From: Pirellulales bacterium
GTDB lineage: Bacteria > Planctomycetota > Planctomycetia > Pirellulales > Lacipirellulaceae
Length of the DNA: 64,000 bases
Assembly: GCA_019636345.1 (NCBI GenBank)
Contig: JAHBXQ010000004.1
Coordinates: 1 to 64,000, forward strand
Direction: 5' to 3'
The position numbers were made by a program, and so were the translations under genes. The notes under the pieces were generated by a model. That model saw nothing but the letters and a program-made list of their open reading frames with translations. It made no database searches and was not told where the DNA came from. Of this stretch, positions 26,636 through 35,336 are shown one piece after another. The stretch's first letter is position 1. The number at the start of each line of letters is the position of its first letter.

Positions 26636-27891
26636 CGGTTTCGCCGCGTCGCCGTCTCGGCGACGGCGTCGAGCAGGATGCGGCGGAACTCGCGCCGCCC
26701 CTCGGCGCCGAGCGCGTCGACGCGGCGCTTCGCCTCGGCGAATCGCTCCCGGTTTTGCGGGTCGAGTGCGAAGTCGATCTTGGCGCGAAGCTCCTCGGCC
26801 GTGAAGTCGGCGATGTCGACCACTTGGTCGCCGAGCCCCGCCATCTCCATCATGCCGCGGGTCTTGGGCAAATAGGCGATCGCCGCCAGCGGGGCGCCGG
26901 TCTGCAATGCAAATACGTTCGAGTGCATGCGCGAACCGAGGAACGCCAGCGAGCGGCCGATGATGCCGCGCATGATCGGGGGAGGATAGTTCGTCTCGTC
27001 GACCGCCACGGCCTCCGGGGCCAGCCGGTGCAATTCGTGCATGGCCGATTCGTCGCCCGGGGTGCCGAACCCGGCCTCGACTTGCTTGAGGACGAGCGTC
27101 GATACGCCGTGCCGGGCGCGCAGTTCACGGGCGACCTGGGCGACGTTGGCCAAGTACGCGGCCCGGGCCTGTGCGGGGGCGTTCGAACCCGGAAAGTACC
27201 AATCGAGCACCGTCGCCGCCAAGAATCGTCGAGGCTCCACGCCGAGCTTGGCGAGCGCCGCTTCGGCTCCCGCTTCGTCGACTCGATTGTCGTAGAACGC
27301 CATGTCCGGCAATTGCTGCACCAACTCGTCGGGCAGCTGCAACTCGTCGCGCACGATCCGCTCGGAGGCCGACTCGCGGACGATCACCCGCTGCGTCCGG
27401 CGCAGCAACTTCGCCGCTCGGCGCCGCCAAAAGGGGGAGTGAAACGGCCCGATGCTTTGCGGCGCCAGGATCACCGGGGCGCCGCTGGCGACTGCCATCT
27501 GCAGGTGAGCCAGATTGCTGACGATGCTGGGATTGGAGTCCTCCAAGTAGCCCCCCGGACAGGCGACGACCAGATCGAGATCGGCGAAGCAGGAAGCCCG
27601 CCCCCCGGCGCCCCGCGGAAGGAAACTCGGCCTCACGACGTTTCGCCACACGCCGACGAGCAAGCCAGCGACGTTGTCCGCCCGGCGGCGGAGTCCGCCG
27701 CGCGAAGACGTGCCGTACTGCGTGCTCCAGCGGACCTGCGGGAAGTAGCGCGCTTGGCTCGCCGGATCGCGGCAGATCCCCAGCAGCTCGGCCCCGGGAA
27801 AGGCGTCAGCCAGGGACTGCAGCAGCGCGTCCAGCAGCATCCAGTCGCCCTTGTTCACGTAGCCGAAGACGTGCGTCACGAGAATCCGCAT
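26632..27891 (-). CDS. Polysaccharide pyruvyltransferase (CsaB/WcaK family)
   Basis: About 419 residues with the polysaccharide pyruvyltransferase domain that moves pyruvate from PEP to a sugar as a ketal. Motifs: HVFGYVNKGDWMLLDALLQ near the start (the GDxxl signature), APQSIGPFHSPF, VIVRESASERIV, and a conserved late ESGRMHSN-equivalent, here FLGSRMHSNVFAL. The ATG at 27891 begins the conserved part; a longer GTG start at 27987 would overlap the upstream gene. Neither has a good ribosome binding site. A pyruvylated polymer would be more acidic, like one sulfated by the neighbouring sulfotransferases. Confidence 0.88.
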   Translation of the reverse strand: MRILVTHVFGYVNKGDWMLLDALLQSLADAFPGAELLGICRDPASQARYFPQVRWSTQYGTSSRGGLRRRADNVAGLLVGVWRNVVRPSFLPRGAGGRASCFADLDLVVACPGGYLEDSNPSIVSNLAHLQMAVASGAPVILAPQSIGPFHSPFWRRRAAKLLRRTQRVIVRESASERIVRDELQLPDELVQQLPDMAFYDNRVDEAGAEAALAKLGVEPRRFLAATVLDWYFPGSNAPAQARAAYLANVAQVARELRARHGVSTLVLKQVEAGFGTPGDESAMHELHRLAPEAVAVDETNYPPPIMRGIIGRSLAFLGSRMHSNVFALQTGAPLAAIAYLPKTRGMMEMAGLGDQVVDIADFTAEELRAKIDFALDPQNRERFAEAKRRVDALGAEGRREFRRILLDAVAETATRRNR

Positions 27892-27961
27892 CCGGCGTTC
27901 CGCAGTGCGCTCTCGGTCCTCCGGGGGAGCGCCTCCCGCCGTCGTGCGGGTGTCGTCGAGT

Positions 27962-29266
27962 TCAGGAATAGCTGTAGACGACGGCACGCGCCGGTTCCTG
28001 TCTTTGTCGGGCCCAATAGAGCAACGGGACGACGAGAATCGAAATCATGACAATCCGATTGACGAACATGTGCGTACTGTGAGCGATGCACCAGAGCGAG
28101 GGGATCAGCAGCGAGATGTAGAGAATCTGCGCCGAAGGCCACCTAAGCATGGCCGAGTTGTAAAGCCCGCGCATGAAGTAGGCGACCAAGAAGAACTTGA
28201 ACGCCCCGAAGTACCAGAAGGATTCGTACGCATCGGCCACGCCCGTCTTCGAGGCGCCGTTGTAGAAGGCGTACATTTGGTACGCTGCGCTGTCCTGACG
28301 AAAATGCCCCGGGTTGATCATCAACGACTGCTTGAACTCGTGGCCGAGCAACTGCCCTGGAACGAACCCGAACACCAAGGCGTTCCAGTGCGAGATCCCG
28401 AAATCGAAAGAGCCGCTTTCATCGACCATTTGGATCGCCAGGCAGCAGCGGATTCCCTCGCTCGGCTGCTCGGCAATCGAATGCTGGACGCCTTTGAAAA
28501 TCTCGTCGACGGTGAGCTTTTCGAGATTGAAACTCGTACTGCCCAAGAGGCTCGACTTCAGTCCCTCGCCGTGCGAGAGACTGCGGCGGTAGACCGAGAT
28601 CGACAGCAGCAAGACGATGCCCAACGCAAAGCCGCCGACGATCATCGGCCGGGGGAGCGTCTTGCGCCGCACGAGCCAGTACGAGCAGAGCAACGTCACG
28701 CCAATAAATGCAAACTGACTGCGTCGCCCGCCGAAGATCGCTTTGTCGGCGAGGAGCAGCAGTCCGATCAACACTGGCGGCAGGAACTTGCGATCGCGCG
28801 ATTGCAGGTAACCGATCAGCGAAGTGATCAAGCCGTAGTGAAGCAACTGCGAGAAGAATTGGAGAATGGTCGATGAACCCGTCCACTGGCCGCGACGGAG
28901 TTCCGCCTGCTCAAGATTGCTCAAAGCGAACATCATGACGACCCCGACGATCGTCAAGAACCAACTGACGGCGACTAACTTCTGCGGCTCGAAGCGCCAT
29001 TCCGCTGCGCGGATTCCCTTATTGTTCAATCCGTAACCGAGAAAAATTGCGCCCAGACAAAGAACCGCCGTCGTCGCCGCTTCCTGGATGGCAGCAGGCG
29101 AAATCCCCTGGACCTGCGACGCTCCGTACAACTGCGGCAAGATAAAGCCGCCGAACAGCAGACTGCAAAGCGTGGGGAGTTCGATCAGACCCTCCGGCCG
29201 GCGCAGGCCCCCGAGCAGCCCTGCGACGCAGCAGACGCCTAGCACCGCGAGCATAATCTCGGTCAT
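27962..29266 (-). CDS. Wzy-like polysaccharide polymerase (multi-pass membrane protein)
   Basis: 434-residue membrane protein with about ten hydrophobic segments (for example LAVLGVCCVAGLLGGL, LVAVSWFLTIVGVVMMFAL, ILYISLLIPSLWCIA). A long loop lies between late segments (~residues 235-340), the usual plan of O-antigen and exopolysaccharide polymerases. It contains FDFGISHWNALVFGFVPGQ and WYFGAFKFFLVAYFMRGLY. Sequence families of Wzy are poorly conserved, so the call rests on topology and position: it lies between two glycosyltransferases in an operon that also has a Wzx flippase and no other polymerase. Its ATG overlaps the upstream GT4 stop by 4 bp. Confidence 0.78.
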   Translation of the reverse strand: MTEIMLAVLGVCCVAGLLGGLRRPEGLIELPTLCSLLFGGFILPQLYGASQVQGISPAAIQEAATTAVLCLGAIFLGYGLNNKGIRAAEWRFEPQKLVAVSWFLTIVGVVMMFALSNLEQAELRRGQWTGSSTILQFFSQLLHYGLITSLIGYLQSRDRKFLPPVLIGLLLLADKAIFGGRRSQFAFIGVTLLCSYWLVRRKTLPRPMIVGGFALGIVLLLSISVYRRSLSHGEGLKSSLLGSTSFNLEKLTVDEIFKGVQHSIAEQPSEGIRCCLAIQMVDESGSFDFGISHWNALVFGFVPGQLLGHEFKQSLMINPGHFRQDSAAYQMYAFYNGASKTGVADAYESFWYFGAFKFFLVAYFMRGLYNSAMLRWPSAQILYISLLIPSLWCIAHSTHMFVNRIVMISILVVPLLYWARQRQEPARAVVYSYS

Positions 29267-30522
29267 GGCCGGGTCGCCCCCGCGAAGCGCGACTGGAAAC
29301 AGTCCAGCAAGGCCTTGCCGTAGGCCTGCAGATCGTACTCCTGCCCGCGAATCGCCGCCGAGCGTGACATGCGCGCCAGCAAGTCGCGATCGCCGGCCAA
29401 GCGCCGGATTGCGCTGGCGATCGCCTCGGCGTCGCGAATCGGGACGATGAAACCGTCCTGACCGTCTCGCACGACGCTGCCGGTGTTGGGCGTGCACACG
29501 ACCGGAAGCCCGGCCGTCAAGGCCTCGTACGTGACGGTCGCCGATCCCTCGCAGAGCGACGGGAGAAGAAAGACGTCGGCCCAGGCCAAGTGCTCGATGA
29601 CTTCGCAGCGCGGGACGGGACCCCGCAAGTCGGTCGTCGCGGCGATCTCTCGTCCCGCTTCGGGCGACGCGGCCAACGGGCCGACGACCCGAAACTCGGC
29701 GACGTCGGCCGCTTGGCGCGCCGCTTCCATCACGTATTGGGTCCCTTTTCTCAGGCCCACGGCGCCCAGCGTCAAAACTCGCAGCTTGCCGCGGCTGAAA
29801 TCGGTCCGTTCGCAGCGGAATGCGCCGTCGACCCCGTAGGGGACGGCTTGGTACCGCTCGACTGGCCCGCCGCAAGCGCGGAGCGCGTCGCCCACGAACT
29901 CCGAACCGCCGACGATCAAGTCGGCGAGTTCCCACTCTCGCTCGAGGCGATCGTAGCTCCGATGCACGGCAGGAGACTCGACGACAGGCCGTTCCCAGTG
30001 GGGATAGCGGCGCTGCTCTTCGGCGAGAATTCGCAAGAGAAATCGTCGCGGCGCGTTGGTTTGCTCGAGGACGGTGAACAGGCCTTGCGCGCGGGCCGCG
30101 CAAAGAATCTCGAGCCCGCCGTAGTTGAAGCAGTATGCCGCCGAAGCGTCGCGGAACCCGCCGTCGACGACCCGTCGACAAAACTCCGTGGCGAATTTCA
30201 TGCCGCCGACGAGCGTTTCGTCGAGGTCGCCGAGTCTCCGGTCGCGCGCGTGACGGTACCCCAGGTTCGTAAACGCGGTGACTTTGTCCGCGGGGATTCC
30301 GCTTGGGTCGCGGCTCAAGAGCCGACGCAACGAGGCGGGACGCCACGACGCGGGCAGGGCGTGGAGGAGGCGGGGCCAGCCTTTCGTCGCACAAATGTCC
30401 GTATACAAATGCGCCAGCATGCCGGACTTCTGCAAGATTCGAGGCACCGCATAGTGCATCCGGGCGCCAATCTGCGCGACGACGACGGTCAGAGGTTCGA
30501 GAATTTCGGCCGCGACTGTCAC
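29263..30522 (-). CDS. GT4-family glycosyltransferase
   Basis: 419-residue GT-B enzyme. N-terminal domain motifs include VVVAQIGARMHYAVPRIL; the second domain has YQAVPYGVDGAF, KLRVLTLGAVGLRKGTQYV and LPSLCEGSATVTYEALTAG as donor site. The GTG at 30522 is preferred: GGGAGG lies upstream and the codon overlaps the sulfotransferase stop as GTGA, continuing the 4-bp overlap pattern of the operon. The N-terminal PRILQKSGMLAHLYTD region resembles GT4 enzymes of sulfated or capsular polysaccharide clusters. Sugar unknown. Confidence 0.87.
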   Translation of the reverse strand: MTVAAEILEPLTVVVAQIGARMHYAVPRILQKSGMLAHLYTDICATKGWPRLLHALPASWRPASLRRLLSRDPSGIPADKVTAFTNLGYRHARDRRLGDLDETLVGGMKFATEFCRRVVDGGFRDASAAYCFNYGGLEILCAARAQGLFTVLEQTNAPRRFLLRILAEEQRRYPHWERPVVESPAVHRSYDRLEREWELADLIVGGSEFVGDALRACGGPVERYQAVPYGVDGAFRCERTDFSRGKLRVLTLGAVGLRKGTQYVMEAARQAADVAEFRVVGPLAASPEAGREIAATTDLRGPVPRCEVIEHLAWADVFLLPSLCEGSATVTYEALTAGLPVVCTPNTGSVVRDGQDGFIVPIRDAEAIASAIRRLAGDRDLLARMSRSAAIRGQEYDLQAYGKALLDCFQSRFAGATRP

Positions 30523-31247
30523 TGCTCGCCTCCCGCCCGACCGACCAGAGCTCGCTCGTTGAAGACGTAGCCGAACAGGTCGACGTCTTCCTCGAAGATT
30601 CCCCCGATGAACGCTTTCAAGTCCCCGTCGTAGTATTCCCGGTAATCCTCGCGTCCCGTCGCGCTTCCGATCCGCGGCAAATCGACCGATTGCACGCCGA
30701 GGCGGGATAACTTGTGCAGTTCGTCGCCGAGCGCCTCGAACCGCAACAGCTCGTCCATGGCGATGCGCCCCGTCGAATCCCGCAAGAATGCAACTTGAGT
30801 TCGCTGGTGGGCGCGAACGTTGTGGTCCCGCGGGGGGCGATCGAGCCAGCCCCTCCAGAAGGCGTCGAAATCGGCTCGCGACGGCTCGCGGCTCCGATCG
30901 CGCCAATGGTGATACGTCGAGACCGCGCGGTCCCACGGATTGCGGCACACGGCGAACTTGAACGCTTCGGCCAACGTGCGCGGCGGCACGAGACCCAACA
31001 ACTCGATCTCCTGCAGCGTGCAATGCTGGGCGCACAGACTGACGTCGACCGTGCCGAACAGCCGCTGCGAGGCCTTGCGATCGGCGAACTTGCGTTGGAG
31101 ATACGTGCCGGCGCGCGCCGGAAAGCTGCGGAAGCGGTACGACGCCAACTCGGCTTTGTCGACCATGCCGAGCAGCGCCTCGATCGACTTCCCAGCATTC
31201 TTGGGGACGTGGATGAAGAGCAGGTTGCGATTAGGATCGTAAGTCAT
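30519..31247 (-). CDS. Sulfotransferase, family 2 type
   Basis: 242-residue PAPS-dependent sulfotransferase. The 5'-phosphosulfate loop is IHVPKNAGKSIEALLG and the 3'-phosphate loop is CRNPWDRAVSTYHHW, both at the spacing usual for the Sulfotransfer_2 family of carbohydrate sulfotransferases. It has no signal peptide or membrane segment, so it would act on cytosolic lipid-linked sugars before flipping. It overlaps the downstream GT4 gene by 4 bp. The donor PAPS could come from the CysD/CysNC enzymes encoded at 60-63 kb. Confidence 0.9.
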   Translation of the reverse strand: MTYDPNRNLLFIHVPKNAGKSIEALLGMVDKAELASYRFRSFPARAGTYLQRKFADRKASQRLFGTVDVSLCAQHCTLQEIELLGLVPPRTLAEAFKFAVCRNPWDRAVSTYHHWRDRSREPSRADFDAFWRGWLDRPPRDHNVRAHQRTQVAFLRDSTGRIAMDELLRFEALGDELHKLSRLGVQSVDLPRIGSATGREDYREYYDGDLKAFIGGIFEEDVDLFGYVFNERALVGRAGGEQ

Positions 31248-31292
31248 TTCGTCTTATCAACGACAAGTGCCGGCGCGTGCGGCCCGGCGGCT

Positions 31293-32192
31293 TCACGAGT
31301 TCCATTGTTGCCAGTAGCCGGCAGGCTTGTGCTGGTCTGCCAGCAACTCGCGGACGTCGTCGCCAAGTTTCGCTTTGACGAAGGCGAGAGTCTCGTCGTC
31401 CCAACGAGGTCGTTCCTCAATAGGTCGCTTCATATGACGCCTGACGAGACCGCGCCATGAGTTCGGAAGTCGGCTGCGAATGGCGCCGACGAGCGGCAAT
31501 CGCCTAGCCAGGGACAGGACTCGTCCGTCGATCAGCTTTCCCGAAGAGACGTTCTCGGGACGATCAAGCCCCTGGAATTCAAAACCGGGGTCCAGCCCCA
31601 AAAATCGAAGTACGTCGGCAAGAGTCGGAGCGGGGGCCGCGATCATGTCCTCAAAAAACACGATCCGGATTCTGTCCGCCGGAAAGTGCTCGCGGTAACG
31701 ACTCAATTGTTCATAGTATCGGGTGGAATCGATGAGAATCGACGATTCGTGGACAGCGCGATTAAAATCCGAAACAACCTCGTTCGAGCCGTTCGTCCGC
31801 AGTTCGATCCACAGCGACTCGATCCGTTTGACGGGCTCTCGGACGGCGTAAATGATTTTCGCATCGGGCAGGCAATCCGCAATTCTTGACGCCGCCTCGG
31901 GGTGCTGACGCAACGCCGAGCATCGCCAGCCGCCTGCGATAAAGACCTGCTGTCCCTCGTATCGAGGAAACAAAGTTGCGTAGTACTCGAGCCCCCGCCG
32001 GTACATCTGGTCGTTCGTGAAAAAAGCGATATCGTTGCCCGAGTAGACGTCGGGATGTTGATTGAGCTTCCGTTTCAAGAAGCTCGTGCCCGCTTTTGCC
32101 GCTCCGATGACGAACGTATTGGGAAGCATGTCAGTCCGAATCCAATGTGAAGGGTCGATTGCGTCGCGGCGCTGTGCGGGTTGCGAGTCCAT
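31293..32192 (-). CDS. Sulfotransferase, family 1 type
   Basis: About 299 residues. The PAPS-binding loop FVIGAAKAGTSFLKRKLNQHP and the 3'-phosphate motif IIYAVREPVKRIESLW identify a heparan/keratan-type sulfotransferase domain. The C-terminal KPAGYWQQWNS is basic and aromatic. Start choice is uncertain: TTG 32201 directly abuts the flippase stop, ATG 32192 follows it, and ATG 32129 immediately precedes the conserved core. I used 32192. Two different sulfotransferases side by side suggest sulfation at two positions of the repeat unit. Confidence 0.88.
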   Translation of the reverse strand: MDSQPAQRRDAIDPSHWIRTDMLPNTFVIGAAKAGTSFLKRKLNQHPDVYSGNDIAFFTNDQMYRRGLEYYATLFPRYEGQQVFIAGGWRCSALRQHPEAASRIADCLPDAKIIYAVREPVKRIESLWIELRTNGSNEVVSDFNRAVHESSILIDSTRYYEQLSRYREHFPADRIRIVFFEDMIAAPAPTLADVLRFLGLDPGFEFQGLDRPENVSSGKLIDGRVLSLARRLPLVGAIRSRLPNSWRGLVRRHMKRPIEERPRWDDETLAFVKAKLGDDVRELLADQHKPAGYWQQWNS

Positions 32193-32201
32193 CGTTTTCA
32201 A

Positions 32202-33590
32202 TTAGCTGCGTCGCCCCGGAACAGGGGGGAGCATCACGTCGTGCAGGAACGTTCGCCACGTATCGCCGACAAGACTTAGCGAACCGCGAAGCACGACTCC
32301 GGCCAAGATCATTTCGGCTCCCAGCAGCGCGACCGCCGGACCGATCAATCCCAGGGCCCTTGTCAGCGGGACGGCGACAAGGCAGCTCGCGCCCATCCCG
32401 AACACGAAAAGCATCGCCAGCCGTTGATGAAGATTGATCGAGGTTGCGACGACGGAACTGGTGAACCACGTCGTTCGCATGAACACGGCCAGCAACAACG
32501 ACGCCAACAGGGCAAGATCGCAAGTCACCTTGCCTCGGGTCCAGAATTGCAGCAGCCAGGGACCTGTGAGGCAAGCGAACGCCAGCGCCAGAGCTGAAAC
32601 CCAAATTGCGTATCGACACGCTTGGCGATGGAGTCGCCGTTGGAGCGGTATGTCCGATTCGCCGTAGGCTCGAGCGAACTCAGGGCTGACGACGCGGTTG
32701 ATGATCGACGTCAGTTGCGTAGCGATATTGGCGATCGTTCGGTGGGCGGAGAAAGCGACGGTCGCCGCAGGACCTGCAACTGCGGCGACCACTTGGATCA
32801 TCCCTTGATTGTTCAGGGCATGTCCCAACGGCATGGCGGCCGAGGCGAAGGCGGGACTTACGAGTCTGCGAAGGACTTGCCCGTCGGCATGTCGAACGCC
32901 GGCGTGCAGCCAGGGGCTGTAACGCTTCAGCACGAGCATCGTCACGGCGTGCGCCGCCAGCCGAAAAACGGTTCCTAGCACCGCGGCTGCAATCATCGAA
33001 CGGAACGTCAGGGCCCCGATCGCTTGGCCGATGAATTCGCTCGTCCGTTGCAAAGTGAAGCACAACGATCCGACGGCGAAGTTCCCGTCACAGCGGAACC
33101 CGGCGATCGCCAATTGAGACAGTACGCTCGACAACACGCCCACGATCAGGGCCGTGCCGATGACTCGAATTTCCGCGAGCGAGACCTCGACCGGCAACAG
33201 TGCAGGAAACGGCGTAAGCCAGAGAACCCCCAAGCCGACGATCAACGCGATTCCTGAAATCGCGGAAAGCAGCGCCCACATGCTTTGGTAGACGACGACG
33301 ACTCGTTTTCGGTCGCCCCGTCCGGCGTCCATTGCCATCTCGTTGGCGGCAGCCGTCGCGAATCCCATTTCGCTGAGCGTCAGAAACGATGCCAACGAGG
33401 TCAGTGCCAGCCAGTGGCCGAACCCTTTCATTCCCCAGGCAGCGACAAAGGCCGGAAACGCGGCCAATTGAATGCTCGCCGATACGACTTGGCCGAAAAG
33501 CGCCGCTGAAAATCCGCTGACGATCCGCGCTCGGACGGAGTTCTGCGGGCTCGCAGGATCGGGATCAAGTTTGGAGGCTCCGGATTCCAT
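32202..33590 (-). CDS. Wzx-like polysaccharide flippase (MOP superfamily)
   Basis: 462-residue membrane protein with about twelve hydrophobic segments. The opening is typical of polysaccharide flippases: FSAALFGQVVSASIQLAAFPAF, then a long amphipathic first half and RIVSGF before helix 1. The segment FSAHRTIANIATQLTSIINRVV corresponds to the lipid-facing helix 7 region of MOP exporters. It would move the lipid-linked repeat unit across the inner membrane for the polymerase at 28-29 kb. The start codon overlaps the stop of the FkbM fragment as TGATG, so it is translationally coupled to it. Confidence 0.88.
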   Translation of the reverse strand: MESGASKLDPDPASPQNSVRARIVSGFSAALFGQVVSASIQLAAFPAFVAAWGMKGFGHWLALTSLASFLTLSEMGFATAAANEMAMDAGRGDRKRVVVVYQSMWALLSAISGIALIVGLGVLWLTPFPALLPVEVSLAEIRVIGTALIVGVLSSVLSQLAIAGFRCDGNFAVGSLCFTLQRTSEFIGQAIGALTFRSMIAAAVLGTVFRLAAHAVTMLVLKRYSPWLHAGVRHADGQVLRRLVSPAFASAAMPLGHALNNQGMIQVVAAVAGPAATVAFSAHRTIANIATQLTSIINRVVSPEFARAYGESDIPLQRRLHRQACRYAIWVSALALAFACLTGPWLLQFWTRGKVTCDLALLASLLLAVFMRTTWFTSSVVATSINLHQRLAMLFVFGMGASCLVAVPLTRALGLIGPAVALLGAEMILAGVVLRGSLSLVGDTWRTFLHDVMLPPVPGRRS

Positions 33591-34042
33591 CAGCGGTCGA
33601 TTGTGAATCGCAGTAGGGACTCCTCGCTGTCGACGGCGTTGGCCCGGATGTTGCGAACCAATCGCTGGTAGGTCGTCGGCGCCGGCTCGCAGGCGAGCGA
33701 CCGGGCGCCGCAGACGGCGCTTGCCAAGATCGTGTAGACGCCGACGTTGGCGCCCAGGTCAAGCAACAGGTCGCCCGGCCGCAGCAGATGGAGGACGAAC
33801 GACATCTCGACGAACTCGTGCAGTCCGACGTAGATATTCCCCGTCGCGCCCTGCATGCTGCGTTCGACGACGAGCCGCGAATCGTTGACGAAGGGGTACT
33901 CGACCGGGTGTTTCAGCAGCCGGCTTCCCAACTGCCACCGCGCCCAGCGCGAGATGCTTGCCCGCCGGTGAAGCCGGCCGAGCGGGTGGTTCGCAATGAA
34001 CTTCCAGGTGTTTAGCAACGACACGGCGGCGTCAACAATCAC
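33590..34042 (-). CDS. Short FkbM-type methyltransferase, C-terminally truncated
   Basis: 150-residue protein. Its second half holds the start of a SAM methyltransferase of FkbM/Methyltransf_21 type: LLRPGDLLLDLGANVGVYTIL (motif I) and SLACEPAPTTYQRLVRNIRAN (motif II). The protein stops ~20 residues later, although family members continue for another 80-120 residues with the rest of the catalytic fold. It may be a decayed gene kept for translational coupling to the flippase, or a minimal SAM-binding protein. The GTG at 34042 overlaps the upstream antiterminator stop by 11 bases; longer starts are possible. Confidence 0.7.
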   Translation of the reverse strand: MIVDAAVSLLNTWKFIANHPLGRLHRRASISRWARWQLGSRLLKHPVEYPFVNDSRLVVERSMQGATGNIYVGLHEFVEMSFVLHLLRPGDLLLDLGANVGVYTILASAVCGARSLACEPAPTTYQRLVRNIRANAVDSEESLLRFTIDR

Positions 34043-34682
34043 GAACGTTCGCGGGGGGCGCGGTCGCCACGAAATGCCCCTCGGCCACCTGATACTCAAT
34101 CGTCCCCGGGCGCCAGTCGGCGGCGCCGGCGACCGGTTCGACCAAGTCGGGATGAATCTCGACGGTCGCCCCCGAGCCGAGCGCGGTGACGCCCAGGAAC
34201 AGTTTCGACCGGTGGTCGGCGTTGACGACGGTTCCCTCGAGGCCCTTCATCGGTCCGCCGACGACCCGGACCCGGGCGCCGGGGACCAGCCGGGGGTGGA
34301 GTTCGAATCGGTCGGGGGCGGCTCGCAGCCCGAGTTCCAACGCGGCGATCTCGCGGCGGAAGCGGTCCTGCTCGCCGGGGGCGATGTCGACGTGCGTGAC
34401 GATCCGCTCGGTCTTGAGCGCCGCGAGCCGCGTCGCCTCGTCGCCGGCGTAGAAGAGATAGGACGCGAACAGCGGGTAGAGATTCCGCCGCCGCCGGCCC
34501 CCGGAGGAGGTCTCGCGGAGCACCAGCGGCAGAAAATACGGGATCCCCCTGCGGCCGAGGTCCCAGGCGAGCGCCTTTTCCTGCCGCGGCTTGGCGTACG
34601 CGACGCGCCACGGGGCCGGTTCGTCGGCCAACGGGCCGGCGCCGGGGAGGGTCATCGGCGGGTTGTCGCGGAGTTTGAGCAT
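34032..34682 (-). CDS. NusG/RfaH-family transcription antiterminator
   Basis: 216-residue specialised NusG paralog. The NGN domain spans ~20-125 (WRVAYAKPRQEKALAWDL at its start, LYPLFASYLFYA in the RNA-polymerase-binding face). A KOW domain at ~145-200 begins VPGARVRVVGGPMKGLEGTVV. Such proteins (RfaH, UpxY, LoaP) load on RNA polymerase early and stop premature termination in very long surface-polysaccharide operons. This one is the first gene of a ~19-kb minus-strand locus, which fits. The ATG at 34682 begins MLKLRDNPP; a longer Arg-rich extension is open but unlike the family. It may bind a leader element between 34683 and 35336. Confidence 0.88.
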   Translation of the reverse strand: MLKLRDNPPMTLPGAGPLADEPAPWRVAYAKPRQEKALAWDLGRRGIPYFLPLVLRETSSGGRRRRNLYPLFASYLFYAGDEATRLAALKTERIVTHVDIAPGEQDRFRREIAALELGLRAAPDRFELHPRLVPGARVRVVGGPMKGLEGTVVNADHRSKLFLGVTALGSGATVEIHPDLVEPVAGAADWRPGTIEYQVAEGHFVATAPPANVRDC

Positions 34683-35336
34683 GCGGGAAGCGGCGCGGCG
34701 GGCGGACGTTCGCGGGACAGGGGTCGGTCGGCGCGGACTCCGTCCACGTCGGTGCACGGCGCCGAGGTCGCGGGAAGGCCGGAGGTTGCTGCGGGCGGGA
34801 CCTCGCGGAGGCCGTCCCAATACCGGGCCGGACAACGGTTCGCGAGCTGGAGGCGGGGTCCTGTCGACGGGGCGGGACTCGGGGAGAGTCGACGCCCCGA
34901 CAGGCGTCTCCTGCTCGGCGACTGCGAGTTCGCAACCACGGGATTCCTGTCGCAGGAGTCCCGAGGGAGGCGGCCACTCAGTCGCCGGGCAAGAAGCTTC
35001 AGGTTAACCGCGCTCGTGCGAGGGCGCCAATCATTCGCTGGCGAAAACCTGGGCGCCGGAGGACGCTCAAGCGGGTCGACTGCCTAGATCCGGTGCAAGT
35101 CGCGCAATCGGACCGCGACAGCGAGGCGGATTGGCCTTGCGCGACGCGTTGCAGGCGATGCGCAATAACGAGATCGCACCTGCGGTTTTTGCAGGATTTT
35201 TCTGGACGCAACCTTTGCCGCGGTTAGATTAGGCGCATGCCGGTTCGCCGCGCTTGTCAGCGGCGGCGATCCGCCGCTTGTCTGTGAGTCGTCGCCCGAA
35301 CTTCTAAGATCCTTCATCGTTGAAGCGAGTTGAGCC
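34683..35336. other. Divergent promoter region between the polysaccharide operon and a PEP-CTERM gene
   Basis: About 650 bases without a supported gene. It must hold the promoter and leader of the minus-strand operon and the promoter of the plus-strand gene at 35337. The A/T-richest part is 35160-35235 (GGTTTTTGCAGG, then TTTTTCTGGA). I could not identify a specific antiterminator-loading site. Confidence 0.5.

Noticed and set aside
35160-35240. Possible antiterminator-loading or riboswitch leader before the polysaccharide operon
   Set aside because: A/T-rich patch and a 5-bp hairpin only; no known element could be matched by eye.
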